DNA of 64,000 nt from Blasia pusilla (lineage: Eukaryota > Marchantiophyta > Marchantiopsida > Blasiales). The notes under the pieces were generated by a model that saw only the letters and a program-made list of their open reading frames with translations, had not been told where the DNA came from and searched no databases. Location: the NCBI GenBank assembly GCA_050084515.1, contig CM114271.1, forward strand, positions 22,382,001 through 22,446,000, given 5' to 3'. Both the position numbers and the translations under genes were made by a program. Positions 44,605 to 56,474 of the stretch are shown here, piece by piece (the stretch's first letter is position 1; every line of letters begins with the position of its first letter).

Positions 44605-46207
44605 AAGAGAGAATGAGAGAATGAGAGAGTGAGAGAGCTTCATGGGGGAGCTCGCTGGTCACTCGCTGTTTTTGCAGGTTGGGGACCGTGTTCCCCATTC
44701 AGCGGCTCATGGGAGTGCTCACCGGAGCAAGGGCTGCTTTGAGTATTCTTTGCATTAGCCGATTTTTCGTGTGGAAGAGTGGCACGCGGAAGCGCTATGA
44801 TAATTTCTGATAGGGATTGATTATGGGAGCGGGTTGCCCCATTCCGGTGCTCTCAAGAGCACCATGTAGCTTGCTGATTTTTATTTTTACAGGTTTTCCA
44901 TTTTCGTTGGGAGAAAGAGACATTGGGCTTTACCACAGTCCTTGTCAATTTTTACTCGAGTGTCCAATTCCAAATATTTTTTAACACCATTGTAGATCGT
45001 GAAGCTGTGCACATTGTGCAATAAACGGTGCACAATTTAGAGTTGCAAGTAAAAAGTTATGGTCAATCTTGCAAAACTACCATTGCTAGGCAATTTTTAG
45101 GGTTAAATTGTTCAAACCCTAAACCACCCGCCATCGTCATAGTCACCGTCACCGATCAACGGTAAACCGTTACCATTAATGGTCAATCATCACCATCAAT
45201 GGTCAACCATCACCGTCAACGGTCCTTCGCCACCATCAACGGTCAACCGTCACCATCAACGGTCCACCATCCACCGGCCACCGTCAGCCGTTGCCGTTGC
45301 CAGAGCCGCATTTGGCCGTTGTCCACCCTTTGGTTGCCATTGCCGCCATAACGAAGTGGAGGGTCTTCCACGACCACCGTTGATTCTCTGACTTGCGCCG
45401 TCACCAAGTACTTTGGTTTGGCCGCCACCGTCATCGCAGTTTCGTGATCAACTAGTGATGGTAGATGACCTCCGATTATGGTGTTTGAGTTTTGATTTTA
45501 TGCTGCTATGTTGTGATTGGTATCCAATCGATGACGATCGAGTATCGTGCTGTGATGCCCGTAGTCGCAACGCGCCGCCGATTGCCACTCGTGGCCGCAC
45601 CGCACCGTCTCGATCGCCGAGCTGCACCGTCATTGTAGAGCAGAGTGTGGGTTTATTGTTGATTGAGGAGGGTATGCGGCCGAGTGCCGCATCCCACCAT
45701 CGAGGGCCGTGCCGTTTGTAGCCATTTTGTACCGCTTGCAACGACGTACCATTATGTTGGAACCGCACTGTCCATCGAGGAGTTTTGAGCAGCGTCAGTA
45801 CGGGAGGAGTATGACTTGCTGATTGGAGGAGTTGTCTCCATGATCGAGTTGGGGTTGAGATTTGCAGTTGCTTAGGAGCGACATCGACATGCGTTCAGGT
45901 TACCCATTCTTGTCCTTTACCCTGCACGCGTGTGGGATTCTGGGGATATTGGGTTGTGTGGATGCTGAGAGCATTATTTATGTATGTGGTTTAGGGGACA
46001 TAGACCTGTGTTGGATGTCCAGAGTTGAGGGAAGGTTATCGATGAGATGATAGCCTGGTCAATTTGCCACACCACGCCTCTTGTTGTCGCACGTTACACG
46101 TCTCGGGGAGGGAGAGTGTAGATTGAGTGCCGCATGTTTGGGATGAGTGATTGAGGGATTACTCACAAGGTTGAGAGTGATCGTGTGAGAGGGCCACGAG
46201 GGCCACC
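44605..46207 (+). other. 5' leader of copy C
   Basis: Non-coding leader shared with copy B. Copy C adds a short-period array at about 45150-45290. The last part before the gag ATG (GGGATTACTCACAAGG) is conserved in both copies. Confidence 0.7.
45150..45290 (+). repeat. Minisatellite of about 20-bp units in the copy C leader
   Basis: Repeats of the type GGTCAACCATCACCATCAAC with T/C variation recur about six to seven times. Copy B has a different sequence at this point, so the array expanded within copy C. Confidence 0.85.
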
Positions 46208-46357
46208 ATGGCGTCCTTTCAGGATTTTGAGATGCGAGGTAGTGGACTTGAGAGTAGCTCTGGAGGGTTTATCCGGAGTGGTGCCAGGTTTGGAGGGTCT
46301 CCACGTGAGAGACCACCTCGATCTCCTTCAGTGTCGTCTTCAGACAAGGGGGAGCGT
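46208..46357 (+). pseudogene. Gag N-terminus (copy C), before the G2 insertion
   Basis: It starts MASFQDFEMRGSGLESSSGG, continues GSPRERPPRSPSVSSSDKGE and is then cut by the G2 LTR. The frame continues on the other side at 54852 (RVEECVNDPPYTLSGP), matching the uninterrupted order in copy B. Confidence 0.85.
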
Positions 46358-47630
46358 TGTCGTGTCGAGAATCTTTCTTCGAGCAAGGGCGGGCCTTCTA
46401 GCTGCGGTAGATGCGGTCGATGCAAGGTGAACTCTCTAATAAGTTCTCCTTTTTCAATACAAAATTATGATGTACACTCTCCATTCTCTCACGACAGGTA
46501 TCACAAATGGAAGTGCCGAGGCGATCACTTCTTCGTAACATCGGACCCCGAAATTCCTAACTATAAAATCCATATAAACTATTTTACGTTTGTACACGAG
46601 GAAGATAGCACAACTAGTGTTAAACCCTACTTGACCAGGCCTATTGACATCCATGGATCGCTATATAAGGACATACAAAGTACAATCCCATGTCCTTCCA
46701 TATGTGACGATAGGAAGAATCACCGGAGTTGGAGATTGCATGACCTGGTTCATGAACGCCTCCCCAAAGTGATAAACTAAATAGCGAGTGAACCAGTGCC
46801 TATCTACAAAGAGTACCTTGGCATGGTAAGGATTGAGGAAAGGAAAGTCGGGCACAGCTCGTGCTCCACCCCTATCCATGCTTGACACACATTCTCTACT
46901 CTCCTCAAGAATGGGTTTTGGCGGAGTTATTCTCCCAAGAGGGGTAATCCACTCTCATTGGGGAAGTAACAAGCCAAAACTTCCGCTATTTTAGTATGAC
47001 TAAACTCCTCTACGGTGACAAACCTCTCATCCCCACACACACACACCACACTCTAGAAATCTCTCAAAGAATAGACCATAGTCAAGTTACTCTCCCAAGA
47101 GGGGTGATCCACTCTCATTGGAAGAGCAAGCAATCCCAAAGCCATACACTCAAGAGAGACACGAGAGACTCAAGATGTGGAATAGAAGGATATGAACCCT
47201 TGAAGGTCCCTCCTCTTTATATACTCACAAGGGATCCACAAGAGTACGAAATAGAGCTTATCTTATCTTGTGCCACATGGCTTCCTCTCAAGGCTTAGCC
47301 AATCACATTTTGACACAAGTAGATTTCCTCTTATCTCTTCCAAAATATCCTCTTTTACCCACATGATATTTTCCAAATTACCCCAACTAACCTAGCCACC
47401 AACCAAGACTACTTTTGCTTTTCATTAAAGCAACTACTTTACTTTTATAAAGTCATCTTTTATTTATTACCTCCTTTTCCTAAAGTTGGGCCCGCATAAA
47501 AGAGGCACCATAAAGAGGTTTAAACATAAGAATCTCCTTTTTCTAAGCCAATTTACTTAATACTAATGAAACTCTATCTAACACTTAATGACGAACGAGT
47601 TTACACACTGGTTGATTTTACTATACGACA
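46358..47630 (-). repeat. 3' LTR of the G2 element
   Basis: 1,273 bp. It differs from the 5' LTR only at scattered positions, for example one- or two-base indels near 46745, 46790 and 47227. It has an internal duplication of about 38 bp (46923-46960 and 47091-47128) containing CCCAAGAGGGGTAATCCACT. Confidence 0.92.
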
Positions 47631-47725
47631 TTCATCCCCTCCAAACCTGCACATCCTCCGGTATGTGCCCAAAAACATCAAGACTTCTTGCTATAGACTT
47701 ACTTATGTTGTGCCTCTAGACACAT

Positions 47726-48154
47726 TCAATCGAAATCAAGAAATCCTTCACGTCTACGGAAAATCTTGACCCTTTTTCCTACAATGGGCAGCTTGAGAAT
47801 TGTGCCATCTAGTTCACGTAGTTTGTAAGTGGCATTGTCAAAAGCAAAGACTATAACATATGGACCAAACCAACGACGTGCAAACTTCTTAATTGTAGTA
47901 TGCTGGTTGTCAAGGATGTTGTCGTGCACCAAGACCCAATCTCCTTCTCTTATCGGCTCCTTCCGAAGTCGATGAGTTTTGTCGAAGCGCTCCTTATTTT
48001 TCAACCTTGCTTCCTTCATTTTGACTAACGCTTCTGCAATATCCTCTTCCCGCCGCTCTAGCTGCTGCATTCGAAGTGCTAGGAGCTCTTCCCTATTGAG
48101 CCCGTCTTCCCACGACAAACCCATCCAAGTGGGTATATCTCCTTCTGCTGGCAT
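47726..48154 (-). CDS. Integrase C-terminal region (G2 element)
   Basis: A 142-codon open frame. REELLALRMQQLERREEDIA and a basic helical stretch (RLKNKERFDKTHRLRKEPIR) lead to the GPY/F-type module (DWVLVHDN, KFARRWFGPYVIVFAFDNAT, YKLRELDGT) and the end GKRVKIFRRREGF. This is the usual Gypsy integrase tail that follows the catalytic core. It is separated from the core by a frameshift near 48180. Confidence 0.85.
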   Translation of the reverse strand: MPAEGDIPTWMGLSWEDGLNREELLALRMQQLERREEDIAEALVKMKEARLKNKERFDKTHRLRKEPIREGDWVLVHDNILDNQHTTIKKFARRWFGPYVIVFAFDNATYKLRELDGTILKLPIVGKRVKIFRRREGFLDFD

Positions 48155-48195
48155 TATCGGCTTTTGACTGTCATCAACTCAGAGGCATGAACCCC

Positions 48196-49283
48196 TCAGA
48201 ATGGTGCCGTGAGTGGTTCTATCGCCCATAAAGCAAATGGAAGTAATCTAGGCCAATCAACATAACGATCTCCACACGCCTTTACCAATGCTTGAATGAT
48301 TGGCGGATGTCCCCTTTCGCTCTTGCCGTTTGCCTCCGGATTCATGGAGGTTGTTAATCTCAACTGGACTCCATATCTCCTGAAGAACTCTCGTGCTTCC
48401 TCCGCATTCAACTCACCTCTATCTGCACGGATTCTCCCGACACTCCCATATCTAGCAACAATATCCTCTAGAATAAAACGACATATAGGCTGTTGTTTTA
48501 GCCCGTAAAGCCCTCCCTTCTACAAAGTTGGACAACTCTTCTCGTGCTAGGACCAGTAACGATTCCCCAAAGACCTAGTGGCATAGCAACTAGATCTATA
48601 ACCCATTGATGATGAATAGACAAAGGATATGTGGGTTTAAGTCCATCTCTCACCCTGATTTTTGATTGAAACTGACATTCAACACACGACCCAACATATC
48701 TCTCAACATCCTTATATAGGCCTTTCCACCAATACCTCTCTTTTATCTTGGTGAAAGTTGCCCAAGTACCTCTGTGACGTGCCCATAAAGAATTGTGGAA
48801 TTCTTTGAGCACTTGCATTTTTGTCCCATTGTCATCCACCACCCTCAAGGGCATTCCATCTTTCCTCTTTGGCCTTTTCCAAAGATATCCATCTTGTAGT
48901 AGATAGCCATACGCCTTGTGCCGAATCTCCTTGAAGAACTTTTCTGTCCACCCTCCATCTCTTTGCAGAGTGCTTAAATAGCGCCCAATTTCTTTTAACC
49001 TGCCCTCATACAAATCCTCTTTGAAGGATAGAACATCCTCTATGCCACCTTGTTCTTGAGATAACACTTGCCACACATGTGCATCATCCTCATCTATCTC
49101 AGTTGCCTCCATATCTTCTTCTTGACTAAATCTAGCTCTAGACAACATGTCAGCTACTGAGTTCTCTTTCCCAACTATATGCTTCAATTGTGGATTCAAG
49201 GACCTAATGTAGGCTATCCAACGTAGCATGGCTATATCTGGAGTTGTACAATCTTCGCAATCATACCTAACAAAGGTAGACAA
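48196..49283 (-). pseudogene. RNase H end and integrase core (G2 element)
   Basis: The RNase H end (LKHIVGKENSVADMLSRARF) is followed by the integrase zinc-binding part (EFHNSLWARHRGTWATFTKI, KGLYKDVERYVGSCVECQFQ) and the first-Asp segment HHQWVIDLVAMPLG. The frame breaks at about 48500. The rest appears at 48411-48196 (LRLTTSMNPEANGKSERGHP, the segment holding the catalytic Glu, and WPRLLPFALWA). The second-Asp region falls in damaged sequence. Confidence 0.85.
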
Positions 49284-49339
49284 TCAACCTCAAGCAATAC
49301 ATAGGCTCCCATAAGATACTCCTTCTCGCTTTCATTGCG

Positions 49340-50234
49340 TTACAACTCCCCAAAGCTCCTCTTTACCGAGGGTACCTCCTCAATCGTTCCAGTAAGTGTA
49401 TGAGCTCCAAACCTTGTCGCAAATCTTCTTCCTTCCGTGTCATCCTCGCCTAACCGCCCATCCGATAGCAATAGGGCTAGTGTCCTTGTGATGATAATAG
49501 GTCGTCCGCATTCGTAGCTCATTTGTCGTAAAACAAGTGGCGACTTCAATGCCTCCTTCAATGCATCATTCTTTGCTCTTTGCTTCTTCTCCCAAGTGAA
49601 CTTCTTCTTCTTTCTCAACAACTCATACAAAGGATCAGATATGTGGCCAAAATGAGGAATCCACACATGATAGAACACACAAGCTCCTAAAAACCTTCTC
49701 ACTTGGTGCGTTTTTGCATTCTCGTATCCTCCCAATGACATCAACTTTTGCTGGATTTGGTTTGGCCAAACTCTCCACAAAGATGACCCACTACCACGAT
49801 CCGAGGAACCCCAAAGCTACACTTTTCTCCGAAAGAGTAAGATTGACCTCTTCTAGTCTTGTTAGGATCATATCCACATCTCGAATATGATCAGACACAA
49901 ACTTTCTACACCCATCTTTCACAACCCTCTCAATCCTATCTTCTATTGCACATCCCTTTATAGGGATATCATCTACAAAAGGAATGGTTTTCTCAGGAAT
50001 GAACTCTCTCAAGATCTTATTCATTGCACTCTACATGTGAGCGATAGAATTTGTTGCTCCTTGAGGTAATGTGCACAATCTTACAAGCCCAAGTGGAGTG
50101 CGCATAGTGGTAATATCTCTACTCTCTGTAGCTAATTGGAATTGATCATATCCTGAGTGCAAATCTCCTATAGAATAGATAGCACGGGCTGCAAAAGCTT
50201 CTGCGACTTCATCTATTCTAGGCCCTATGGGAGC
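49340..50234 (-). pseudogene. Reverse transcriptase palm to RNase H start (G2 element)
   Basis: Pieces read FAARAIYSIGDLHSGYDQFQ, TTMRTPLGLVRLCTLPQGAT, then IPFVDDIPIKG. The catalytic box is FVDD, common in one group of Gypsy elements. Then come FLGACVFYHVWIPHFGHISD and KKKKFTWEKKQRAKNDALKE (tether) and the RNase H start. Stops and a short gap at about 49785 break it. Confidence 0.85.
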
Positions 50235-50256
50235 AGGGCCTAGAATAGATGAAGTC
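50205..50256. repeat. Perfect 22-bp inverted repeat inside the G2 RT
   Basis: Arm 50205-50226 (GACTTCATCTATTCTAGGCC...) is an exact reverse complement of 50235-50256 with an 8-base loop ATGGGAGC. It interrupts the RT frame between the VTIRNMG and GPRIDEVAEAF segments. Confidence 0.97.
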
Positions 50257-51151
50257 CCATATTTCGAATGGTTACCTTATTTTCCGGTTGCATATCTTGA
50301 ATGAACCGGAGAGCTCCTGATTTCTTCGACACAGTGAACCATTGACTCGAGTAAGGCCCCATAGATGGCTCTAAGATACCCATCTGCATCTTCTCCTTCA
50401 ATAACTCAATCAGCTTGGGAATCATAGCTTGTGGTACTGGTATGGGTTTCAAATCCCAAGGCACATGTGGAACTGTGAAAATTACCATCAGTGCCACTAC
50501 ATTCGTGTCTACACAACCAATTTCTTGTGTAGTAAAAGAGAAAGCCTTACCATGTCTCCTTAACATCTCCCGAAAGCATTTTCTTTCAATTTCTGTGAGA
50601 AACTCAGCCCCTCCGATTTGCAGACGATCTAGCGTCTCTTCTGTGAACTTGTGTCCTATCTTCTTGACATCCCGCAGACTTGGCTCCATTGATGCACGTT
50701 CTACTTGTCTTCCACAACCCTCTGGTAGTTGAGTAGCAATTGGTTTCACTTTCCGGGCCACTATCTTGTATTTTGTGTGCACTTGTGCCTCCATGGGATG
50801 TTCGTCAGACTCAAACCCGTGCCCATCCGCTTCCTTCTCCGTAGATTCATATTCATTTTCTCCTTCCATGAACCTTGATATCTCTTCATGCAACTCACGC
50901 GAGTGAATTGCAATCACACTTCTATCCAGCGAATCGGTGTTCATCTGGGTAAACACCTCTTCAAGACTATCTCCAAAACCCTCTTCTTCATACATCCCAC
51001 TAATGAACTCTTCATCTAATAGAACACCCTCACATTTTAACAAACCCTTTTTTTTTTTTATAAAACGTCTTTTCTTTTCATTCATTTCTTTCATCATTTG
51101 GAATCTATTAGACCACGAAGAAAAACATTGAGAAAACCCACACCTAAACAT
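50235..51151 (-). pseudogene. Protease-RT linker and RT N-terminus (G2 element)
   Basis: A 303-codon frame. An acidic spacer is followed by LTEIERKCFREMLRRHGKAF (the typical pre-RT helix), VPHVPWDLKPIPVPQAMIPK and KEKMQMGILEPSMGPYSSQW with KKSGALRFIQDMQPENKVTI, the RT fingers region. It ends at the inverted repeat 50205-50256. The window 51152-51390 is further linker with a stop-containing reading. Confidence 0.8.
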
Positions 51152-51394
51152 ATATGATTCTTCCCCCTCTACTAGCGGAAGACTCTTTCTATTCTCTGCA
51201 CCCCCATATTCCCGCTCTATAGGAGTGCTAACTAAAAATCCGAAAACTCTTTCTCTACCTTCATAGGACCATCTCTCAACTTCTCTCTATTCCTTTCATG
51301 ACCTATTAAAGAAGGAATTGAACTGATCTTGTTCCATCCTCGACTTCTAATACGGGCATAATGAGACCCATCATCCATGACTTTGGTCTCCATT

Positions 51395-52127
51395 CTAGAT
51401 CTTTGTGATGTAAGGTTGCCCAAGAATCAGAATAAGCGGCTCCATTCGAACAAAGAAATTTTGCTCAATCAACACATCTCCGATACGAGTTTTGACGGAT
51501 GGACAAGCACCATAGAGTTCACCTTTTTGGTTGTTAGCCGCTCGTAGTACCCATCCATGCCCTATATCAATTGGCCACATCCCTTTGTCGTACACACTTC
51601 GTGACATGATGTTGATCTCTGAACCATGATCAATGAGAGCCGTAATCGACTCTTGAAGAGAGCCAAGTCGAACTCTAGCCTCCGTCGTTGCACGCCCAAT
51701 ATGATCGAGAATAGTGTCCACCATTATGCCTTTCTTCACCTTGTTCTGTCAAGGCTTCTCCTACTCTCGCCTCTTTTCCCCGTAAGTCAAGCTTTTGTCC
51801 AAACACTTGGCAAAGCTCTTCATCTTCTTCTTCTGTGATGTCAGTATCCAAAGCTCTCACCATCACCATATCTGCAGTCATCTGCCTCTTCCTTTGGATC
51901 ACATCTATGATCAACTCATGAAAGTCACGTTTGGCTATGCCCAAGACTTCCCTCAAAGAAAACTCTATTTTCGCATCCAAAATCCTCTCCTCAAGAATCT
52001 CCTTTAAATTCGTGCTTGTCTCGATATGAGACTGCAACTTGTATGTAGGAGTCTTACCCTTGGTCTTCTGAGGAGACCTCAATTCGTTCTCCTTGGTCCC
52101 TGCTTCTTTGACATGAGAATCCCTCAC
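51395..52127 (-). pseudogene. Retropepsin-like protease and upstream linker (G2 element)
   Basis: ESITALIDHGSEINIMSRSV is the protease active-site segment (D-H-G-S in place of the usual D-S/T-G), followed by YGACPSVKTRIGDVLIEQNF and the ILILGQPYITKI end that corresponds to the hydrophobic-ILG motif. The overlapping frame 51675-52127 supplies the linker (LREVLGIAKRDFHELIIDVI). A frameshift joins the two. Confidence 0.8.
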
Positions 52128-52513
52128 AGATTCAGATGTGGAAGGTCCTTCTTCTCTTGATGGCTACGCCTCCGGTTGTTCTTTTCTTCTTAAGGTCCTT
52201 GCTCTTCTTGCGGCTTCCTCAACATCAACACCATCATTATCGCGTCTCCTCTTCTCCTCCACACTAGCATCTTGCCAACTCACATGTTTCTCTTGTGCTA
52301 GGTATGCTTTAACACACCCAGCTTCCACTGGATCATCCCATCCAGTCAGATGACGGATAGTCTGCCCCTCGTATCATAACTTCTCGAGGAAATTCTAATG
52401 ATTCACTTTAGCTACAGATACAATAGGCGCTTCAATTTTCTTTGCAAAGGTGTCGAATCTAATGTCGAGTGGCAACTCCTACTTGACTTCTCACTAATCC
52501 TTTCATACCTCCT

Positions 52514-53556
52514 CTACCAAAGTTGGTATTCAACAAAGCATACGGTCTGCGTCGAATGAATCTTCCCATCTTTGAAGTTTACTATTCCATTTCTAAGAGC
52601 TTCTGAAAATTCCTCACATTCTCGACGTTGATGCTCAACACTATCACACCATATACATCTTCTCACAAAGTTCTTACTTGTTGAAGGAGCACCAACACTA
52701 GGATTCCTATCAAGTTTAAGCTCAGCCATTTCTACTCTTAACTCTCTCAAACCTTTCACCAACTCATCAATGGTAGAATCTTCAAGCTTTGTTGGCATGG
52801 GCTTAGGCAATGGATTTGAAATTGGTACCTCCGACTTGAATACTGTGGTTCTACCTCTACTTCGACTTTGCTTTGTGAGGATAGCAATGACTTCTTCCAC
52901 TTTCTTCCAATTAGTCCGACACCTCCTTCTTCATTCTTGTCCGCCAACATTATGAAAAGCTTGTCCTCCAAATTCTCATCTACCGCCTCAAGGAATAACT
53001 CGGTTTTCCTCAAGTCTAGAGTTGCCCTTTCAGAAGGAGAAAGCTGAAAAAACCGCTTCTCAAACTCACGCAACAATTCATTTGGAGTCATTCCCTTCCC
53101 TGGACGTTGCTCTATCCATTCTAGAAAACTCCTCTTAGTCACCCGATCCACATCATCATCGAAGAATTCTCCTTTTAGCAACTGTTCGTACTCCTCCCAT
53201 GAGGTTGGATTTTCTGCTCTCAACTTCTTTACTTGACTACGGATCTCTGGTATTACAGCTAACTCAAAACTTGACACCATATCACCTTCGGGTACACGGT
53301 TTACCTCCATCTCACAAACGTACTCTCGAACATACTTGGTGATGTTCCTGCCATCAAATCTCCCCAACTTCTTCACAATCGCTTGGAGAGCCCTTGTTGA
53401 TCTTTGCTCTCCGATGTGAACTCCTCCTTGTTGGCTCAACAATGTTGTCAAAGTTCGGAGAAGATCCTCAGCTCCCTCAGTTCCCATTGATGAAGTACTC
53501 CCAAAAGTAGTCATCTTGATACGACTCCAACTTGCAAACACAAACAACCGCCTCAA
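52514..53556 (-). pseudogene. Gag with CCHC knuckle (G2 element)
   Basis: The 266-codon frame 52756-53556 encodes a capsid-type Gag (KKLGRFDGRNITKYVREYVC, NPTSWEEYEQLLKGEFFDDD, RPGKGMTPNELLREFEKRFF). A frameshift at about 52910 leads to the second frame 52514-52900 with a Pro-rich region and the zinc knuckle RCIWCDSVEHQRRECEEF, a CX2CX4HX4C pattern. 52128-52513 is spacer before the protease. The start at about 53556 lies close to the 5' LTR and primer site. Confidence 0.85.
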
Positions 53557-53580
53557 AGAGCTCTCAGTGGAAGCACCATT

Positions 53581-54851
53581 TATTGTGTCGAGAATCTTTC
53601 TTCGAGCAAGGGCGGGCCTTCTAGCTGCGGTAGATGCGGTCGATGCAAGGTGAACTCTCTAATAAGTTCTCCTTTTTCAATACAAAATTATGATGTACAC
53701 TCTCCATTCTCTCACGACAGGTATCACAAATGGAAGTGCCGAGGCGATCACTTCTTCGTAACATCGGACCCCGAAATTCCTAACTATAAAATCCCTATAA
53801 ACTATTTTACGTTTGTACACGAGGAAGATAGCACAACTAGTGTTAAACCCTACTTGACCAGGCCTATTGACATCCATGGATCGCTATATAAGGACATACA
53901 AAGTACAATCCCATGTCCTTCCATATGTGACGATAGGAAGAATCACCGGAGTTGGAGATTGCATGACTGGTTCATGAACGCCTCCCAAAGTGATAAACTA
54001 AATAGCGAGTGAACAAAGTGCCTATCTACAAAGAGTACCTTGACATGGTAAGGATTGAGGAAAGGAAAGTCGGGCACAGCTCGTGCTCCACCCCTATCCA
54101 TGCTTGACACACATTCTCTACTCTCCTCAAGAATGGGTTTTGGCGGAGTTATTCTCCCAAGAGGGGTAATCCACTCTCATTGGGGAAGTAACAAGCCAAA
54201 ACTTCCGCTATTTTAGTATGACTAAACTCCTCTACGGTGACAAACCTCTCATCCCCACACACACACACCACACTCTAGAAATCTCTCAAAGAATAGACCA
54301 TAGTCAAGTTACTCTCCCAAGAGGGGTGATCCACTCTCATTGGAAGAGCAAGCAATCCCAAAGCCATACACTCAAGAGAGACACGAGAGACTCAAGATGT
54401 GGAATAGAAGGATATGAACCCTTGAAGGTCCCTCCTCTTTATATACTCACAAGGATCCACAAGAGTACTAAATAGAGCTTATCTTATCTTGTGCCACATG
54501 GCTTCCTCTCAAGGCTTAGCCAATCACATTTTGACACAAGTAGATTTCCTCTTATCTCTTCCAAAATATCCTCTTTTACCCACATGATATTTTCCAAATT
54601 ACCCCAACTAACCTAGCCACCAACCAAGACTACTTTTGCTTTTCATTAAAGCAACTACTTTACTTTTATAAAGTCATCTTTTATTTATTACCTCCTTTTC
54701 CTAAAGTTGGGCCCGCATAAAAGAGGCACCATAAAGAGGTTTAAACATAAGAATCTCCTTTTTCTAAGCCAATTTACTTAATACTAATGAAACTCTATCT
54801 AACACTTAATGACGAACGAGTTTACACACTGGTTGATTTTACTATACGACA
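53581..54851 (-). repeat. 5' LTR of the G2 element
   Basis: 1,271 bp, near identical to 46358-47630. The inner end is slightly decayed (CGACACAATA). A TATATAAA-type box is present on the minus strand, as in the solo LTRs. Confidence 0.92.
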
Positions 54852-56265
54852 ACGTGTAGAGGAGTGTGTTAATGATCCACCATACACATTGAGTGGTCCT
54901 ACCACTTGGGCGTACGAGATGGACGACCGGGATAGAGGATCGCGTAGGTTTTCGGGTGCTGTACGCACCATAGAGCTACACGACTTCATTGCAGAGTTTA
55001 GGAGTTGGTGTGACTCACAGCGGGCTAGGAACTCTAGAGAGTTCAACCCATTTACAACATGGAACGGTATGTTCTAGCATTTAGAGGGGACACCCATGGA
55101 CGATTAGCATGAGTTCTCCCACATATATGCCCAGGAGATTGAGGCATGGCAACTCTACTATGATCCACACTATGTGTCATGGACGGAGCCGTTCCCAGAT
55201 GAGGAGGAGGAGTTAAGAGAGGCTACTTCCTCTTCCACTAGTGACTTTTTAGGAGGGATCACTCGCACTGGAGCAATTGCAACGTCTAGTCGAGTTCGTC
55301 CCAGGTTCAACCTCGTGGTTGAGTTCTTTGCTGAGTTGAGGGCTAGCTACTAAGGGGTACGGACGGAGAAGTTGCAGAGCATCCACGACTTCCAGAGGCG
55401 CCCGGGTGAGAGTTTGCGTGAGGCTTACACTCACTTGCACCGGTTGATCAACGTCACTCAAGGGGTGACAGAGGCTTAGGCTATCCAGTCATGGTACGCG
55501 ATGCTGGACCGGACCCTACGGACATAGGTGCGGGAGGGGTACTTCTTATGAACACCTCCCCTACGTTGAGAGATTTTTTTAGGACCGCCAAGAACATTGA
55601 GCGCAACATGGCAAAGGAGAGCGTAGCCACCATGGGTTCTGGGCGAGAGCAGTAGCCATTGTATGCACCACCTGTGTAGCAACGTGGACTCCAAGATAGG
55701 TCAACTTTGGCACCACGAGCTCACGGAGGGTACCAGGAGGCTGTGCCATAGAGACCTGCGCCTTCATATGCGGCTGAGGAACAACCGCCTACTGTTACTT
55801 GTTGGTCATGTGGTGGAGCCCGTCATCAATGCGATTGCACTCGTCAAGGTCATGGACGTGTGCCTCAGCATGGAGGAGGAGATGGTGCTGCACTAGGAGG
55901 TTATCAGTGTGACTATTGTCAGAGGTATGGTCATACACGTGCCAGGTGTTTCATTTTACATCATGAGTTACGTCCGGACCGAGGGCCAGAGAGGGCACTA
56001 GAGCGAGTAGCCGGTTTGGGTAGGCCTAGAGATCGTGCACGTGGTGGTTCCGTTGGGGGACGAGGATGTAGAGTTGCCCAACAGGGTGGTGGAGCTGCCC
56101 GTGGAGGAGGTAGAGTCCCACCACCTAGACGCGTCGAGGAAGATGCGGCGCGTGAGGCTAGGATGGCTGCTCAGATACATCAGCTCCAAGAGCAAATTGC
56201 CACTATGGCATTGAGATTACCCGATGTCGGATCTGTGGCATCGACATCATATGGAGCATCCTGAG
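54852..56265 (+). pseudogene. Gag main part with CCHC knuckle (copy C)
   Basis: The frame resumes as RVEECVNDPPYTLSGPTTWA, then capsid-like sequence (VVEFFAELRASY, RRPGESLREAYTHLHRLINV) with several stops. A first Cys/His cluster (CWSCGGARHQCDC) precedes a canonical knuckle CDYCQRYGHTRARC (CX2CX4HX4C), an Arg/Gly-rich nucleic-acid-binding tail and QIHQLQEQIATMALRLPDVG. The retrotransposon-gag type is clear from order and motif. Confidence 0.8.
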
Positions 56266-56474
56266 ATATGCAGGATCCTGGTTGGATGTGCGGGGTTGCC
56301 CAAATGGAGGCAGCCGCAATTGTGATGCGTGGAGCAGCCGTAGAGTTGGATCCACAGCGAGGGGAAGCTAGGAAACATACTAGGCTTCCTCAATCTTTCA
56401 CGTTCTCCGAGGTGATGAGGCCCCTATTGATGGGTCCTTATCAGAGGTCCTAGAGAGTTGGTGATGTTGTTGGT

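Larger units (their letters stand above)
46358..54851 (-). mobile_element. Family G2 Ty3/Gypsy element, full length, nested in copy C
   Basis: Two near-identical LTRs (46358-47630 and 53581-54851) flank an internal region with gag, CCHC, protease, RT, RNase H and integrase, all minus strand. Element ends are TGTCG...CGACA. Flanks are GCGT (46354-46357) and ACGT (54852-54855), a 4-bp duplication with one change. A purine-rich GGAGGGGATGAA lies next to the 3' LTR and a primer-site-like TGGTGCTTCCACTGAGAG next to the 5' LTR. High LTR identity shows a young insertion, yet the internal frames are already broken. Confidence 0.92.

Noticed and set aside
45179-45391. ORF rich in His/Ser/Thr repeats
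   Set aside because: Direct translation of the leader minisatellite of copy C.
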